64,000 bases of DNA from Flavobacterium azooxidireducens. Its GTDB lineage: Bacteria; Bacteroidota; Bacteroidia; Flavobacteriales; Flavobacteriaceae. Shown in pieces: positions 34,010-42,873 of the stretch; the first letter of the stretch is position 1, and each line of letters starts with the position of its first letter. A program made the translations under genes and the position numbers. The notes below the pieces were generated by a model, which made no database searches, was not told the origin of the DNA, and saw nothing but the letters and a program-made list of their open reading frames with translations. The stretch is taken from the NCBI RefSeq assembly GCF_023195775.1, contig NZ_CP096205.1:3555001-3619000 (forward strand). Direction: 5' to 3'.

Positions 34010-34843
34010 TTACTGTTTGATTGTTCGAGTAGTGTAAACCTTGATATATTTATCAATTAAATCAGGTTTTATCTTTAATCCATCAATTTTATGTTCTATC
34101 TTATGTTCAAGAAAAACAATTACTAAAAAATTACTTTTATAATTATTCCCATTCATTTTACGATTTTCCACATAACAGGATTGAATATCATTCCATGAAA
34201 TAAAATTTTGTTTTCTAATTTGAATTCCATTTATATTCATAATGATCTCAGGTTCTTTTTGTAATAGTATTTTAACCGAAGAAATCACAAATAGAAGTCC
34301 AAATACAAACAATAAAATTAAATTGATAAATTCAAAATTAAATTTGAAATAGGAATATATTGCTGAAAAAACAAAGCCTAAACCAATAATGAAAAACAAA
34401 ACTGAAAAAGGTTTTGAAATAAAAATTTGAATTTCTTTAGGTGTAGATAAGTCGTCATAATATTTATCTTCAACTTCAAATTTTTTTTGAATGTAATTTA
34501 TTTTCTGAATATAAATTAAATCTTTTGAAGTTAACTTTTGGTCTAGGATAAAATTATTTGTAATAAAATCCAAATCAATTGCTTTTCGTTTGAGTTCATG
34601 TACATGATTTACAGACTCAAACGCCCAAATTTGCCACCTTTTACTAGCATATTTCCAATAGATTTTCATTAGGAAAAATCCAGAAATTATTCCTCCAAAT
34701 AACCCAACAGCAAAATGAATTTTAAAAAATGCAACCGATAAAATACCTAATGCTACAAATAGAAGAAGGATAAATAATTTAAAAAAAACAATAGTGAGTT
34801 TGCCTTTTAAAATAGCCTGATCTACTGTAAGTGCTTCCTTCAT
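34010..34843 (-). CDS. Hypothetical four-helix membrane protein, 277 aa
   Basis: I do not recognise the family. Membrane segments lie near 18-38, 45-63, 143-163 and 170-190, in two hairpin pairs. Each pair is followed by soluble domains; the C-terminal one (PEIIMNINGIQIRKQNFISWNDIQSCYVENRK) looks like a PH-type (bPH) domain. It is downstream of tsaC on the same strand, 17 nt apart, and likely cotranscribed. Confidence 0.55.
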   Translation of the reverse strand: MKEALTVDQAILKGKLTIVFFKLFILLLFVALGILSVAFFKIHFAVGLFGGIISGFFLMKIYWKYASKRWQIWAFESVNHVHELKRKAIDLDFITNNFILDQKLTSKDLIYIQKINYIQKKFEVEDKYYDDLSTPKEIQIFISKPFSVLFFIIGLGFVFSAIYSYFKFNFEFINLILLFVFGLLFVISSVKILLQKEPEIIMNINGIQIRKQNFISWNDIQSCYVENRKMNGNNYKSNFLVIVFLEHKIEHKIDGLKIKPDLIDKYIKVYTTRTIKQ

Positions 34844-34860
34844 TAACTATTCTTTATACT

Positions 34861-35481
34861 TTAAAAAATATCACTATCCCCTTTTCCCTCTCTAATCACA
34901 ACCGGTTCGCCTTCCGATAAATCGATAATCGTGGAAGGTTGATTGTCGCCATAACCACCATCAACAACAACATCAACAAGGTTTTGCCATTTTTCAAAAA
35001 TGAGTTCGGGATCTGTGGAATATTCCAACACTTCATCATCGTCGTGAATGGAAGTGGACACAATTGGATTGCCTAATAGTTTCACCATTTCGAGTACAAT
35101 GTTATTATCCGGTACACGAATACCAACAGTTTTTTTCTTCTTAAATTCTTTCGGCAAATTGTTATTTCCGGGAAGGATAAAAGTATATGGTCCCGGCAAA
35201 GCACGTTTCAAAATCTTAAAAGTAGCCGTGTCAATTTGTCTCACATAATCTGAAATATTGCTCAAATCATGGCAAATGAATGAAAAATTAGCTTTTTCGA
35301 GTTTTATACCTTTAATTTTTGCAATACGTTCCAAAGCTTTTGTGTTGGTAATATCGCAACCCAAACCATAAACGGTATCGGTAGGATAAATTACTAATCC
35401 GCCATCTTTTAAAACTTTAACCACTTTAGCAATAGCTGCTTCGTTTGGATTCTCGGGATATATTTTAATAAATTGAGCCAT
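34861..35481 (-). CDS. tsaC: L-threonylcarbamoyladenylate synthase (YrdC/Sua5/TsaC family)
   Basis: The enzyme makes threonylcarbamoyl-AMP from threonine, bicarbonate and ATP for tRNA t6A. The 206-residue protein is a YrdC domain with the KxR/SxN-type pattern: GGLVIYPTDTVYGLGCDI, then KIKGIKLEKANFSFICHDL, RALPGPYTFILPG and TVGIRVPDN...PIVSTSIH. Its short length (no C-terminal Sua5 domain) fits TsaC or the YciO paralogue; the last cannot be excluded. TsaE, another t6A protein, is at 21380-21784. Confidence 0.85.
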   Translation of the reverse strand: MAQFIKIYPENPNEAAIAKVVKVLKDGGLVIYPTDTVYGLGCDITNTKALERIAKIKGIKLEKANFSFICHDLSNISDYVRQIDTATFKILKRALPGPYTFILPGNNNLPKEFKKKKTVGIRVPDNNIVLEMVKLLGNPIVSTSIHDDDEVLEYSTDPELIFEKWQNLVDVVVDGGYGDNQPSTIIDLSEGEPVVIREGKGDSDIF

Positions 35482-35551
35482 AGGACAAATTTAAACAAGT
35501 TAATAATTATACAAGAGAATTTTTAATGTATTTTTTTTAAACATAAAGTAT

Positions 35552-35577
35552 AAAAAAACCCTACCGAAGTAGGGCTT
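35552..35577 (-). terminator. Terminator after rplI
   Basis: On the minus strand GCCCTAC and GTAGGG pair around a TTCG tetraloop, followed by seven T. It closes the rpsF-rpsR-rplI operon 23 nt past the rplI stop. Confidence 0.93.
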
Positions 35578-35599
35578 TATAGTTTTATGTGTTTGAATA

Positions 35600-36040
35600 T
35601 TATTGCTCAGCAACAATTTCATACGGTAATTCAATCACAACGTTTCTGTGTAAACGAATCGTTGCATTGTATTTTCCGGTTCTTTTTACTGTACCTGAAG
35701 TAACAAATTTTCTATCGATTGGTTGTCCTGCTTTTTCCAAAGCTTCAACAATATCGATATTGGTTACAGAACCAAATAATTTTTCACCACCTGCTTTTGC
35801 AGTAATTTTAATATCTAGAGCTTTTAATGTTTCAGCCAATTTCTTAGCATCATCCACAACTTTTTGCTCTTTGTGTGCTTTTTGTTTCAAGTTTTCAGCC
35901 AATACTTTTTTAGCTGATGGTGTTGCTAATGCAGCAAACCCTTGTGGAATCAAAAAGTTTCTTCCGTAACCTGGTTTTACAGAAACGATATCGTCTTTAA
36001 AACCTAAATTTTGAACGTCTTGTTTTAAGATTAGTTCCAT
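35600..36040 (-). CDS. rplI: 50S ribosomal protein bL9
   Basis: bL9 binds 23S rRNA near the L1 stalk. The 146-residue protein starts MELILKQDVQNLGFKDDIVSVKPGYGRNFLIPQGFA, has the long helix around 45-75 and the C-terminal domain to ELPYEIVAEQ. Length is normal. It is the last gene of the operon, 62 nt after rpsR; the spacer includes GCCCGCCAATGGCGAGGC, a possible small hairpin. Confidence 0.97.
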   Translation of the reverse strand: MELILKQDVQNLGFKDDIVSVKPGYGRNFLIPQGFAALATPSAKKVLAENLKQKAHKEQKVVDDAKKLAETLKALDIKITAKAGGEKLFGSVTNIDIVEALEKAGQPIDRKFVTSGTVKRTGKYNATIRLHRNVVIELPYEIVAEQ

Positions 36041-36102
36041 GTTGTTGTCCTTTTTTTAGAGAAGTTAGCCCGCCAATGGCGAGGCAACAACTTAATTAAT
36101 TA

Positions 36103-36399
36103 TTATTTTAATAAATCCGCCACATATGGCATTAAAGCTAAATGTCTTGCTCTTTTAACGGCAACAGACACTTTTCTTTGGTATTTTAATGAAGTTCCGG
36201 TTAAACGTCTTGGTAAAATTTTACCTTGCTCGTTTACGAATTTCAATAAAAAGTCTGCATCTTTATAATCAATGTATTTAATACCTGATTTTTTAAAACG
36301 ACAATACTTTTTAGTTTTGTTCGTATCTATGTTCAAAGGAGTAAGATATCTGATATCTCCTTCTTTTTTTCCTTTTGCTGATTGCTCTATTGTTGACAT
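36103..36399 (-). CDS. rpsR: 30S ribosomal protein bS18
   Basis: bS18 binds with bS6 in the platform of the 30S subunit. The 98-residue protein has [54 protein letters not shown], which is the core of the family. It lies 5 nt downstream of rpsF. Bacteroidetes usually lack priB or ssb in this operon, as here. Confidence 0.97.
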   Translation of the reverse strand: MSTIEQSAKGKKEGDIRYLTPLNIDTNKTKKYCRFKKSGIKYIDYKDADFLLKFVNEQGKILPRRLTGTSLKYQRKVSVAVKRARHLALMPYVADLLK

Positions 36400-36404
36400 A
36401 GTAA

Positions 36405-36743
36405 TTACGCTTTAACTTTTAATTTTTCTCTTCTTCTCTCTGCCCAAGAAATAGCGTGTTTATCTAAACTTACAGTTAAGAAACGCATAATTCTCTCGTC
36501 ACGTCTTAATTCAGTTTCAAAACTGATGATACTATCAGCAGGTGCTTTGAATTCGAACAAATGGTAAAAACCACTTTTCTTGTGTTGGATTTCATAGGCT
36601 AATTTTTTTAAGCCCCAATCCTCTTTTGATACCATCTCTGCCCCTTTGGCTGTAAGAAAATCTTCGAATTTGCTTACTGTTTCCTTTACCTGTTGTTCAG
36701 ATAAAACGGGATTCAAGATGAAAACAGCTTCATAATGATTCAT
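36405..36743 (-). CDS. rpsF: 30S ribosomal protein bS6
   Basis: bS6 partners bS18 on 16S rRNA. The 112-residue protein has [18 protein letters not shown], the strand [25 protein letters not shown] and [16 protein letters not shown]. Length and motifs are standard. It is first in the operon behind a good promoter. Confidence 0.97.
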   Translation of the reverse strand: MNHYEAVFILNPVLSEQQVKETVSKFEDFLTAKGAEMVSKEDWGLKKLAYEIQHKKSGFYHLFEFKAPADSIISFETELRRDERIMRFLTVSLDKHAISWAERRREKLKVKA

Positions 36744-36775
36744 AATAATTTACTTTAAAATTGTTAAATTGGGTG

Positions 36776-36805
36776 CAAAAGTAAGGATTTAATTTTAATA
36801 ACCAA
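36776..36805 (-). promoter_or_regulatory. Promoter of the rpsF operon
   Basis: On the minus strand, TTG at 36805-36803 and TACTTTTG at 36783-36776 are spaced 19 nt, the consensus spacing for Bacteroidetes. It ends 32 nt before the rpsF ATG. Confidence 0.85.
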
Positions 36806-36876
36806 GTGTAATACCAAAATAATCGACATAAGGTAAAAAAGTTCGAAAAAAATTAGTTTTTATCGATGAAATGCAC

Positions 36877-36884
36877 TACGTTTG
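36877..36884 (+). promoter_or_regulatory. -7 box for the LytTR regulator
   Basis: TACGTTTG matches TAnnTTTG and lies 28 nt before the ATG at 36913. It supports that start over the upstream ATG at 36871. Confidence 0.55.
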
Positions 36885-36912
36885 TTTTACCAAATCTATA
36901 ATAAATCGTATT

Positions 36913-37608
36913 ATGAAACTAAATTGTGTCGTAGTCGATGACAGTTCTATTCAAAGAATGATCATCACAAAGTTAGTGAATAATCACCAGAGTTTGCATC
37001 TTGTGGGTGATTTCTCTAACGCTATTGAGGCAAAGAGTTGTATGTCTATACACTCCGTTGACCTTATTTTTCTCGATATCGAAATGCCCATTATTAATGG
37101 TTTCGATTTCCTTGATGGTTTAAAAAACAAACCACAAATCATTTTTATCACTTCAAAAGCAGATTATGCCGTGAAAGCTTTTGATTATGATGCCACTGAT
37201 TACTTACAAAAACCTATTTCCGTTGATCGTTTCGATTCTGCTGTAAAAAGAGCAATCGACATGCACAAATTGAGACATGAAGTTTCTGAAGAAGAAGGTG
37301 ATTACATCTTTATCAAAAGTAATCTGAAAAAATTAAAAGTATTCACTTCCAAAATTAAATGGATTGAAGCATATGGTGACTATGTTAAAGTTGTAACCGA
37401 CGAAGACAGCAACTTAGTGCTTTCTACTATGAAATCGTTTGAAAATGATTTGTCGAAAGACAGATTTTTGCGTGTACACAAATCATTTATTGTGAACATC
37501 GACAAAATTGAACGTTTTAATAGCAAGTTTGCAGAAATTGGTGTAACAAAAATTCCTTTGAGCAGAAACAAGAAAGACGATTTGAAGAAAGCTCTTGCAA
37601 TCGCCTAG
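36913..37608 (+). CDS. LytTR-type response regulator
   Basis: The 231-residue protein starts MKLNCVVVDDS and has a receiver domain (1-120) with D9, D10 and phosphoacceptor D55 (IFLDIEMP), K at the usual position (YLQKPIS), and a LytTR DNA-binding domain (about 130-231) with IFIKSNLKKLKVF, YGDYVKV and FLRVHKSFIVNIDKIERF. A cognate histidine kinase is not encoded nearby. The gene ends with TAG, which overlaps the priA stop codon on the other strand by four bases (CTAG). Confidence 0.9.
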   Translation: MKLNCVVVDDSSIQRMIITKLVNNHQSLHLVGDFSNAIEAKSCMSIHSVDLIFLDIEMPIINGFDFLDGLKNKPQIIFITSKADYAVKAFDYDATDYLQKPISVDRFDSAVKRAIDMHKLRHEVSEEEGDYIFIKSNLKKLKVFTSKIKWIEAYGDYVKVVTDEDSNLVLSTMKSFENDLSKDRFLRVHKSFIVNIDKIERFNSKFAEIGVTKIPLSRNKKDDLKKALAIA

Positions 37609-40055
37609 CCAAAATCAACATTTACTACTAGCTTTACATATCTATATTGCGAAATAACATCAAAACTATTCAATATTTTTTGGATAGTTTTTTTTGTGCC
37701 TTGTGGCGAAACATTATCCGGAATTTTGATGACAATTGTTCTGATATACTCATTTCTAATTTTGCTCACAGCCGGTTCTTCCGGTCCTAAAACCGGCATT
37801 TTTAGGTGCTGACTCAAAACCTGATACAACCACATTGAACTTTCTTTTACTTTTTCATATTCTTTATGACGAAGTGTGATTTTAATTAATTTGAAAAAAG
37901 GCGGATATTTAAAAATCTGTCGTTCATACAGCTGTTCTTTATACATTCCAACATAATCATTGTGCGTTACTTGCTGAATGGTGTTATGATTCGGATTATA
38001 CGTCTGAATCACTACTTTCCCTCTTTTTTCAGCCCTTCCTGCCCTACCCGATACTTGTGCCATCATCTGATAACTGCGTTCAAATGCTCTAAAATCAGGA
38101 AAATAAAGCATGTTGTCGGCATTTAAAATTCCAACCAAACTCACATTATCAAAATCCAAACCTTTAGCCAACATTTGTGTTCCAACCAAAATATCAACTT
38201 CTCGATTTTGAAATTTATCAATAATTTTATCGTAACCAAATTTTCCACGTGTGGTATCTTGATCCATTCGTTGAATTTTTTTGTTGGGAAAAAGCGTAGC
38301 CAATTCCAATTCAATTTGTTCGGTTCCAAAACCTTTTGTGGTCAAATCAACACTTGAACATTGATGACAATTGGTCGGTTTCGCAATCGAATGTCCGCAA
38401 TAATGACAACGAAGTTGGTTTTTAAATTTGTGATACGTTAAACTCACATCGCAATTCGGGCACTGCGGAATGTGTCCGCACGTCATGCATTCCAACAAAG
38501 GAGCATACCCTCTTCGGTTTTGAAAAAGTATCACTTGTTCGCCCAACGACAAAGCAGAAGTTATTTCTTCAATCAACGTATCGCTAAAATGACCGTTCAT
38601 TCGCTTGCGGAAATAGCTGTCTTTTAAATCGACTAAAATAACTTCCGGCAAAGGTGTGTTATTGTAGCGTTCAAAAAGTTCAACCAACGCATATTTTTGA
38701 TTTTGTGTATTATAATAGGTTTCCAAACTCGGTGTGGCCGAACCTAAAAGCACTTTTGCCTGGTGAAATTTAGCCAAAACTGTCACCGCATCGCGAGCAT
38801 GATACCGTGGAGCAGGATCCGTTTGTTTGAAATTTTGTTCATGTTCTTCATCCACAATCACTAATCCCAAATCGGAAAAAGGTAAAAACATAGCCGATCG
38901 TGCACCAATAACAACTTGTGCTTTGTGAGAGTTTTGCAAAACCTGATTCCATACTTCCACCCGTTCATTGTTGCTGTATTTCGAATGAAAAACCGCTACT
39001 TTATTACCAAAAAACTTTCTAAGCCGAGAAACCAATTGTGTTGTTAATGCAATTTCCGGCAAAAGAAACAAAATTTGTCTACCGGTTTGCATAGCTTCCT
39101 GTATGAGTTGACTATAAATTTCCGTTTTACCACTTGATGTTACGCCATGTAATAAACATACATCTTTGCTTTCAAAATGATTCTTAATTTGATCTAAAGC
39201 TGCTTGTTGTGAATGACTTAACGAAAGGTTTTTAGCTTTTTCATCTTCGTTAAAATCGGTTCGATCATGAATAAGATGGTATTCTTCAAAAATTTCCTTT
39301 TCAATCAATTTTTTTAAAACAGCCGAAGTAGATGAAGCAAAATCAATTAATTGTTTAGCAGAAATTAGTTTCTTTTCCACAGCATTTAACTGAAAATATC
39401 CTAATATGAGTTCTTTTTGTTTTTCAGCTTTGATAGAATTCAACAGTTCATTCAGACGTTCATCGGTTACATAATTTTGATGAAGTTTGATATATCTGAC
39501 TAATTTTGGTTTGTATGATTCATGCATTTCTTCCTGAAGTGAAACAACACTTTTATTAATCAATTTTTGAAGAACCGGAAAAACATTTTTTTTACTTAGA
39601 ATAGAAATAACATCGCTCACTTTTAGTGAACTTTGATGTTGAAGAGCTTCAAATACCAAAAATTCATCATCGGATAATGCTTTTTCATCTACAATTTCAC
39701 CTTGCTTTAATGAAATTACTGTTTCACTTTCCAACAAAAAACCGGAAGGTAACGCAGCTCGAAAAACTTCACCGATTGAACACATATAATAAGAAGCAAT
39801 CCATTGCCAATGCTTCAACTGTACTTCATTTACAATTGCATTTTCATCCAGAATTTGATGAATTTCTTTCGCTTCGTATAAAGTTGGCGGATTTTGATGC
39901 GTTTCAATCGCCAAAGCGGTGTACATTTTACTTTTTCCGAACGGAACAGCAATTCGCATTCCGGGTTTAATATACTTAAACTCAGCTTCAGAAACTTGAT
40001 AAGTAAAGGTTTTATCGAGTGCTAAGGGCAAAATAACTTCAACGAAGTAAGACAT
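37605..40055 (-). CDS. priA: Primosomal protein N' (replication restart helicase PriA)
   Basis: PriA loads the replisome at stalled forks. The 816-residue protein has the N-terminal DNA-binding domain (1-200), the helicase with Walker A LLHGVTSSGKTEIY and the DEEH box VIVDEEHEQ, zinc-binding cysteines in ECMTCGHIPQCPNCD and CHYCG...CHQCSS, and motif V/VI in VGTQMLAKGLDF and VSGRAGR. It is convergent with the LytTR gene, ending in a shared CTAG. Confidence 0.96.
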   Translation of the reverse strand: MSYFVEVILPLALDKTFTYQVSEAEFKYIKPGMRIAVPFGKSKMYTALAIETHQNPPTLYEAKEIHQILDENAIVNEVQLKHWQWIASYYMCSIGEVFRAALPSGFLLESETVISLKQGEIVDEKALSDDEFLVFEALQHQSSLKVSDVISILSKKNVFPVLQKLINKSVVSLQEEMHESYKPKLVRYIKLHQNYVTDERLNELLNSIKAEKQKELILGYFQLNAVEKKLISAKQLIDFASSTSAVLKKLIEKEIFEEYHLIHDRTDFNEDEKAKNLSLSHSQQAALDQIKNHFESKDVCLLHGVTSSGKTEIYSQLIQEAMQTGRQILFLLPEIALTTQLVSRLRKFFGNKVAVFHSKYSNNERVEVWNQVLQNSHKAQVVIGARSAMFLPFSDLGLVIVDEEHEQNFKQTDPAPRYHARDAVTVLAKFHQAKVLLGSATPSLETYYNTQNQKYALVELFERYNNTPLPEVILVDLKDSYFRKRMNGHFSDTLIEEITSALSLGEQVILFQNRRGYAPLLECMTCGHIPQCPNCDVSLTYHKFKNQLRCHYCGHSIAKPTNCHQCSSVDLTTKGFGTEQIELELATLFPNKKIQRMDQDTTRGKFGYDKIIDKFQNREVDILVGTQMLAKGLDFDNVSLVGILNADNMLYFPDFRAFERSYQMMAQVSGRAGRAEKRGKVVIQTYNPNHNTIQQVTHNDYVGMYKEQLYERQIFKYPPFFKLIKITLRHKEYEKVKESSMWLYQVLSQHLKMPVLGPEEPAVSKIRNEYIRTIVIKIPDNVSPQGTKKTIQKILNSFDVISQYRYVKLVVNVDFG

Positions 40056-40086
40056 AAATTGGCTATTATTTCATCAGAAAAAGGAC

Positions 40087-41013
40087 TTAATCAAATAGAT
40101 TTTTCCTTTTTAATTTGTTTATGGTGGCATTCAATTCAAAACCAAGCAACAGAATCATACAGTTAATCCAAATGTAAAACATCAGAATTAACAGTGTTCC
40201 GATAGAACCGTAAAGTTCGTTATACTTGGCAAATTTAACAACATAAATTCCAAAAACATATGAAGACAAAAGGATTAAAACGGTGGTAAAAACCGATCCG
40301 ATACTAATAAAAGGAATTTTTGCAGTTTCTTTTGCTCCAAATTTGAATAACAGAGAGGTTGTGATTAAAACCATTAAAATAACAAAACAGTATCGAGTAA
40401 TTTGAATTAATGTAACATCAGTGTAAGCAAATTGCTTGAATTGAATTTGTTGAATGAATACTTCCGAAATTACGATGGCTGCCACGGTAATTATCAATAT
40501 CATCGAAAAAAGCAGCGACATTACCAGTGCAACAAAATATTGTCTGAAAAAACTTCTTGAAATGGTGATGTGATACGAAGTTTCAAATCCGCCCAAAATA
40601 GCATTTATTCCGTTAGACATCAAAAAGATAGACAAAATAAATCCGGAAGATAACAAACCTTGATAACTGTTATTTAAAATATCGTCGATGATATTTTTGA
40701 TGGCTTCAAAGGTATTGGGTGGCACACCATCTTCGACAAATTTTAAAAAATCTTGTTGAAAACCTTCAATTGGAATGTATGGAATTAAGTTTAAAATGAA
40801 TAAAGCAAACGGAAACAAAGCCATAAAAAAGCTAAAAGCAATAGCTCCCGATCGATAGGAAAAAGCTCCTTGGGCAATTCCGATGATGTATAATTCCATC
40901 AAATTATAAAACGACAAGCCTTCTAACCAAGGTAGTTTTATGTTTTTAGTAAACCGAACGATGTGTTTGATTACCGGAATTTTTTCGAGTTTTTGCTCTG
41001 TTTCTACTGACAT
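40087..41013 (-). CDS. YihY/virulence factor BrkB family membrane protein
   Basis: This 308-residue inner-membrane protein has six or so hydrophobic helices and the family motifs GAFSYRSGAIAFSFFMALFP and YIWINCMILLLGFELNA. Members were once called RNase BN but are not nucleases; function is not established. It is 31 nt upstream of priA on the same strand. Confidence 0.85.
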   Translation of the reverse strand: MSVETEQKLEKIPVIKHIVRFTKNIKLPWLEGLSFYNLMELYIIGIAQGAFSYRSGAIAFSFFMALFPFALFILNLIPYIPIEGFQQDFLKFVEDGVPPNTFEAIKNIIDDILNNSYQGLLSSGFILSIFLMSNGINAILGGFETSYHITISRSFFRQYFVALVMSLLFSMILIITVAAIVISEVFIQQIQFKQFAYTDVTLIQITRYCFVILMVLITTSLLFKFGAKETAKIPFISIGSVFTTVLILLSSYVFGIYVVKFAKYNELYGSIGTLLILMFYIWINCMILLLGFELNATINKLKRKNLFD

Positions 41014-41084
41014 AATTTTGTCTGGTGAACTATTGTTTAATCTATAATTGAACGTGGCTTTTCTTAAATTATTCCACGAAGCTT

Positions 41085-41159
41085 GAGATTCCTACGGAAT
41101 GACAAGATTGTGTGAAAACTGGGACTGTGACTAAAAACTCCCAACTTCCATCTCCCATC
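41085..41159 (-). repeat. Short repeat tract after the nadC stop codon
   Basis: On the coding strand, the TGA stop is followed at once by GATGGGA, GATGGAA and GTTGGGA units, then by AGTCACAGTCCCAGTTTTCACACA, which shares CAGTTTTCACACA with the tract after fabG, and by TTGTCATTCCGTAGGAATC. The last word is an interspersed type. Confidence 0.6.
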
Positions 41160-42017
41160 TCAAAAAGCCTTCAAACTCAAATCCATATTATAAACCGAAT
41201 GCGTTAAAGCTCCAGATGAAATGTAATTTACACCACATTCTGCATAATAACGAATTGTTTTTTCATTGATGTTTCCTGAACTTTCGGTTAGGCATTTATT
41301 GCCAATTAGCTTTACGGCCTCTTTTGTCATTTCATAATCAAAATTGTCTAACAAAATTCGGTAAACGCCACCACTATTCAGAATTTCTTCTACTTCATTT
41401 AAGTTTCTGGCTTCAACAATTATTTTTAAATCCAACTTATTTTTGCTTAAATAATCTTTCGTTTTTTGAATCGCTTTTGAAATTCCTCCGGCAAAATCAT
41501 TGTGATTATCTTTCAACATAATCATATCATACAAGGCAAACCGATGATTTTCACCACCGCCAATTTTCACCGCCCATTTTTCTGCGGCACGAAATCCGGG
41601 TGTTGTTTTTCTGGTATCTAATACTTTCGTAGCTGTTCCTTCCAACAAATCAACATACATTTTTGTTTTGGTTGCAATGGCACTCATGCGTTGCATCGAA
41701 TTGAGTACCAAACGTTCGGCTTTCAAAATTGATTGTGAACTTCCTGAAACATGAAAAACTATATCGCCATAGTTCACTGAACTGCCGTCTTGAATGAATG
41801 TCTCCACTTCTAAATCTGAATCAACGTGATTAAAAATCAGTTTAGCAAATTCAACTCCGGCAATAATTCCTTGGTCTTTAACTAACAATTTTGCTTTGCC
41901 AGTGGCTGATTTCGGAATACAAGCGAGCGAACTGTGATCGCCTTCTCCAATATCTTCTCTGATTCCGTTTTGGATGATGAGCTGTAGTTCGTTTTGAAAT
42001 TGGGCTTCTGTAATCAT
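41160..42017 (-). CDS. nadC: Nicotinate-nucleotide pyrophosphorylase (carboxylating)
   Basis: NadC (quinolinate phosphoribosyltransferase) turns quinolinate and PRPP into nicotinate mononucleotide for NAD synthesis. The 285-residue protein has REDIGEGDHSS, LDTRKTTPGFRAAEKWAVKIGGGENHRFALYDMIMLKDNH and ESSGNINEKTIRYYAECGVNYISSGALTHS, all family signatures with basic residues that hold the phosphate. nadA and nadB are not in the window. Confidence 0.96.
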   Translation of the reverse strand: MITEAQFQNELQLIIQNGIREDIGEGDHSSLACIPKSATGKAKLLVKDQGIIAGVEFAKLIFNHVDSDLEVETFIQDGSSVNYGDIVFHVSGSSQSILKAERLVLNSMQRMSAIATKTKMYVDLLEGTATKVLDTRKTTPGFRAAEKWAVKIGGGENHRFALYDMIMLKDNHNDFAGGISKAIQKTKDYLSKNKLDLKIIVEARNLNEVEEILNSGGVYRILLDNFDYEMTKEAVKLIGNKCLTESSGNINEKTIRYYAECGVNYISSGALTHSVYNMDLSLKAF

Positions 42018-42084
42018 AACTAAAATTTGTATCGAATGGCTAAAATAGGAAATCGTTTTTATTTTTTTGATAAATTCTTGTATA

Positions 42085-42110
42085 AAAAAACCACGAAATC
42101 CGTGGTTTTA
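42085..42110 (-). terminator. Terminator after the DUF2892 gene
   Basis: On the minus strand ACCACG and CGTGGT extend to AAAACCACG/CGTGGTTTT around a 5-nt loop, with a T-run after. It lies 20 nt past the stop. Confidence 0.85.
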
Positions 42111-42129
42111 TATTTAGCAAACTTTCTTT

Positions 42130-42345
42130 TTATTTCTTTCTTTTTACTTCGCAGGTATTTTTTCCAACCAAAGCATAGAGCGGACAAAAGGTGGCAAATG
42201 CGGTGATGATTAAAATCATGCTCACTCCTAAAACAATCCATTGTACTAAATTATTTTCAATAGCTCCGGACATAAAAAGAATCAAAAGAATAATGCCAAA
42301 CATTACTCTAACAAAGCGATCGGTATTGCCAACATTTTTTTTCAT
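42130..42345 (-). CDS. DUF2892 (YgaP-like) inner-membrane protein
   Basis: This 71-residue protein has two membrane segments (about 11-29 and 33-53) and the family pattern NVGNTDRFVR at the start and FCPLYALVG after the second helix. In other bacteria the domain is fused or adjacent to a rhodanese domain, and a rhodanese gene lies 71 nt upstream here. The role is probably sulfur handling at the membrane, but no activity is proven. Confidence 0.88.
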   Translation of the reverse strand: MKKNVGNTDRFVRVMFGIILLILFMSGAIENNLVQWIVLGVSMILIITAFATFCPLYALVGKNTCEVKRKK

Positions 42346-42416
42346 AATCTCTAATTTTTTGGTTTTGGATTATAAAAATAGGAAAAAAAGCTTTAAAAAA
42401 TGCAATTAATGCAAAT

Positions 42417-42731
42417 TTAGTTTGGCTCAACAATTGGTCCGTTCCATTCTGAAATACCGCCAACCAGATTAAATGTTTTCTCAAAACCTAATTGTTGCAT
42501 CACTTCACACGCTTTTGCACTTCTACTTCCGGCATGGCAATAAACATAATAGGTTTTAGATTTATCTAATTCTTCAATCATATAAATAAAACCTTGACCT
42601 TTATAAATATCGATATTGATTGCATTTGGAATAATGCCACGCTCAAATTCTTCCGGTGTTCGCACATCTAAAATAACGGCGTTTTCATCGTTTTGGGCAT
42701 CTACCCACCATTTTTCTTGTTGTAAATTCAT
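42417..42731 (-). CDS. Rhodanese-like domain protein
   Basis: The 104-residue single-domain protein has VILDVRTPEEFERG and the catalytic loop CHAGSRS with C65, so it should carry persulfide sulfur. No signal peptide is seen, so it acts in the cytoplasm. It is followed by the DUF2892 gene, a pair reminiscent of E. coli YgaP (rhodanese plus two helices). Confidence 0.92.
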   Translation of the reverse strand: MNLQQEKWWVDAQNDENAVILDVRTPEEFERGIIPNAINIDIYKGQGFIYMIEELDKSKTYYVYCHAGSRSAKACEVMQQLGFEKTFNLVGGISEWNGPIVEPN

Positions 42732-42737
42732 ATTTTT

Positions 42738-42867
42738 AAGGTGCTAAGGGACTAAGGTTCTGAGGTTCTGAGGTACTGAGGTACTGAGGCACTGAGTACA
42801 AAGATAATGAAAAACTAATTTTATCTTATAAACCTTAGCACCTTAGTACCTCAGCCACTTAGTACCT
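42738..42867 (-). repeat. Octamer repeats with inverted arms
   Basis: Seven 8-nt units of the type TTCTGAGG/TACTGAGG lie at 42744-42797, and an inverted array lies at 42831-42867. AAGGTGCTAAGG (42738) and CCTTAGCACCTT (42833) are a perfect 12-bp inverted repeat. The tract begins 7 nt after the stop of the 42874 gene, on its coding strand. Confidence 0.75.
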
Positions 42868-42873
42868 AATTTT

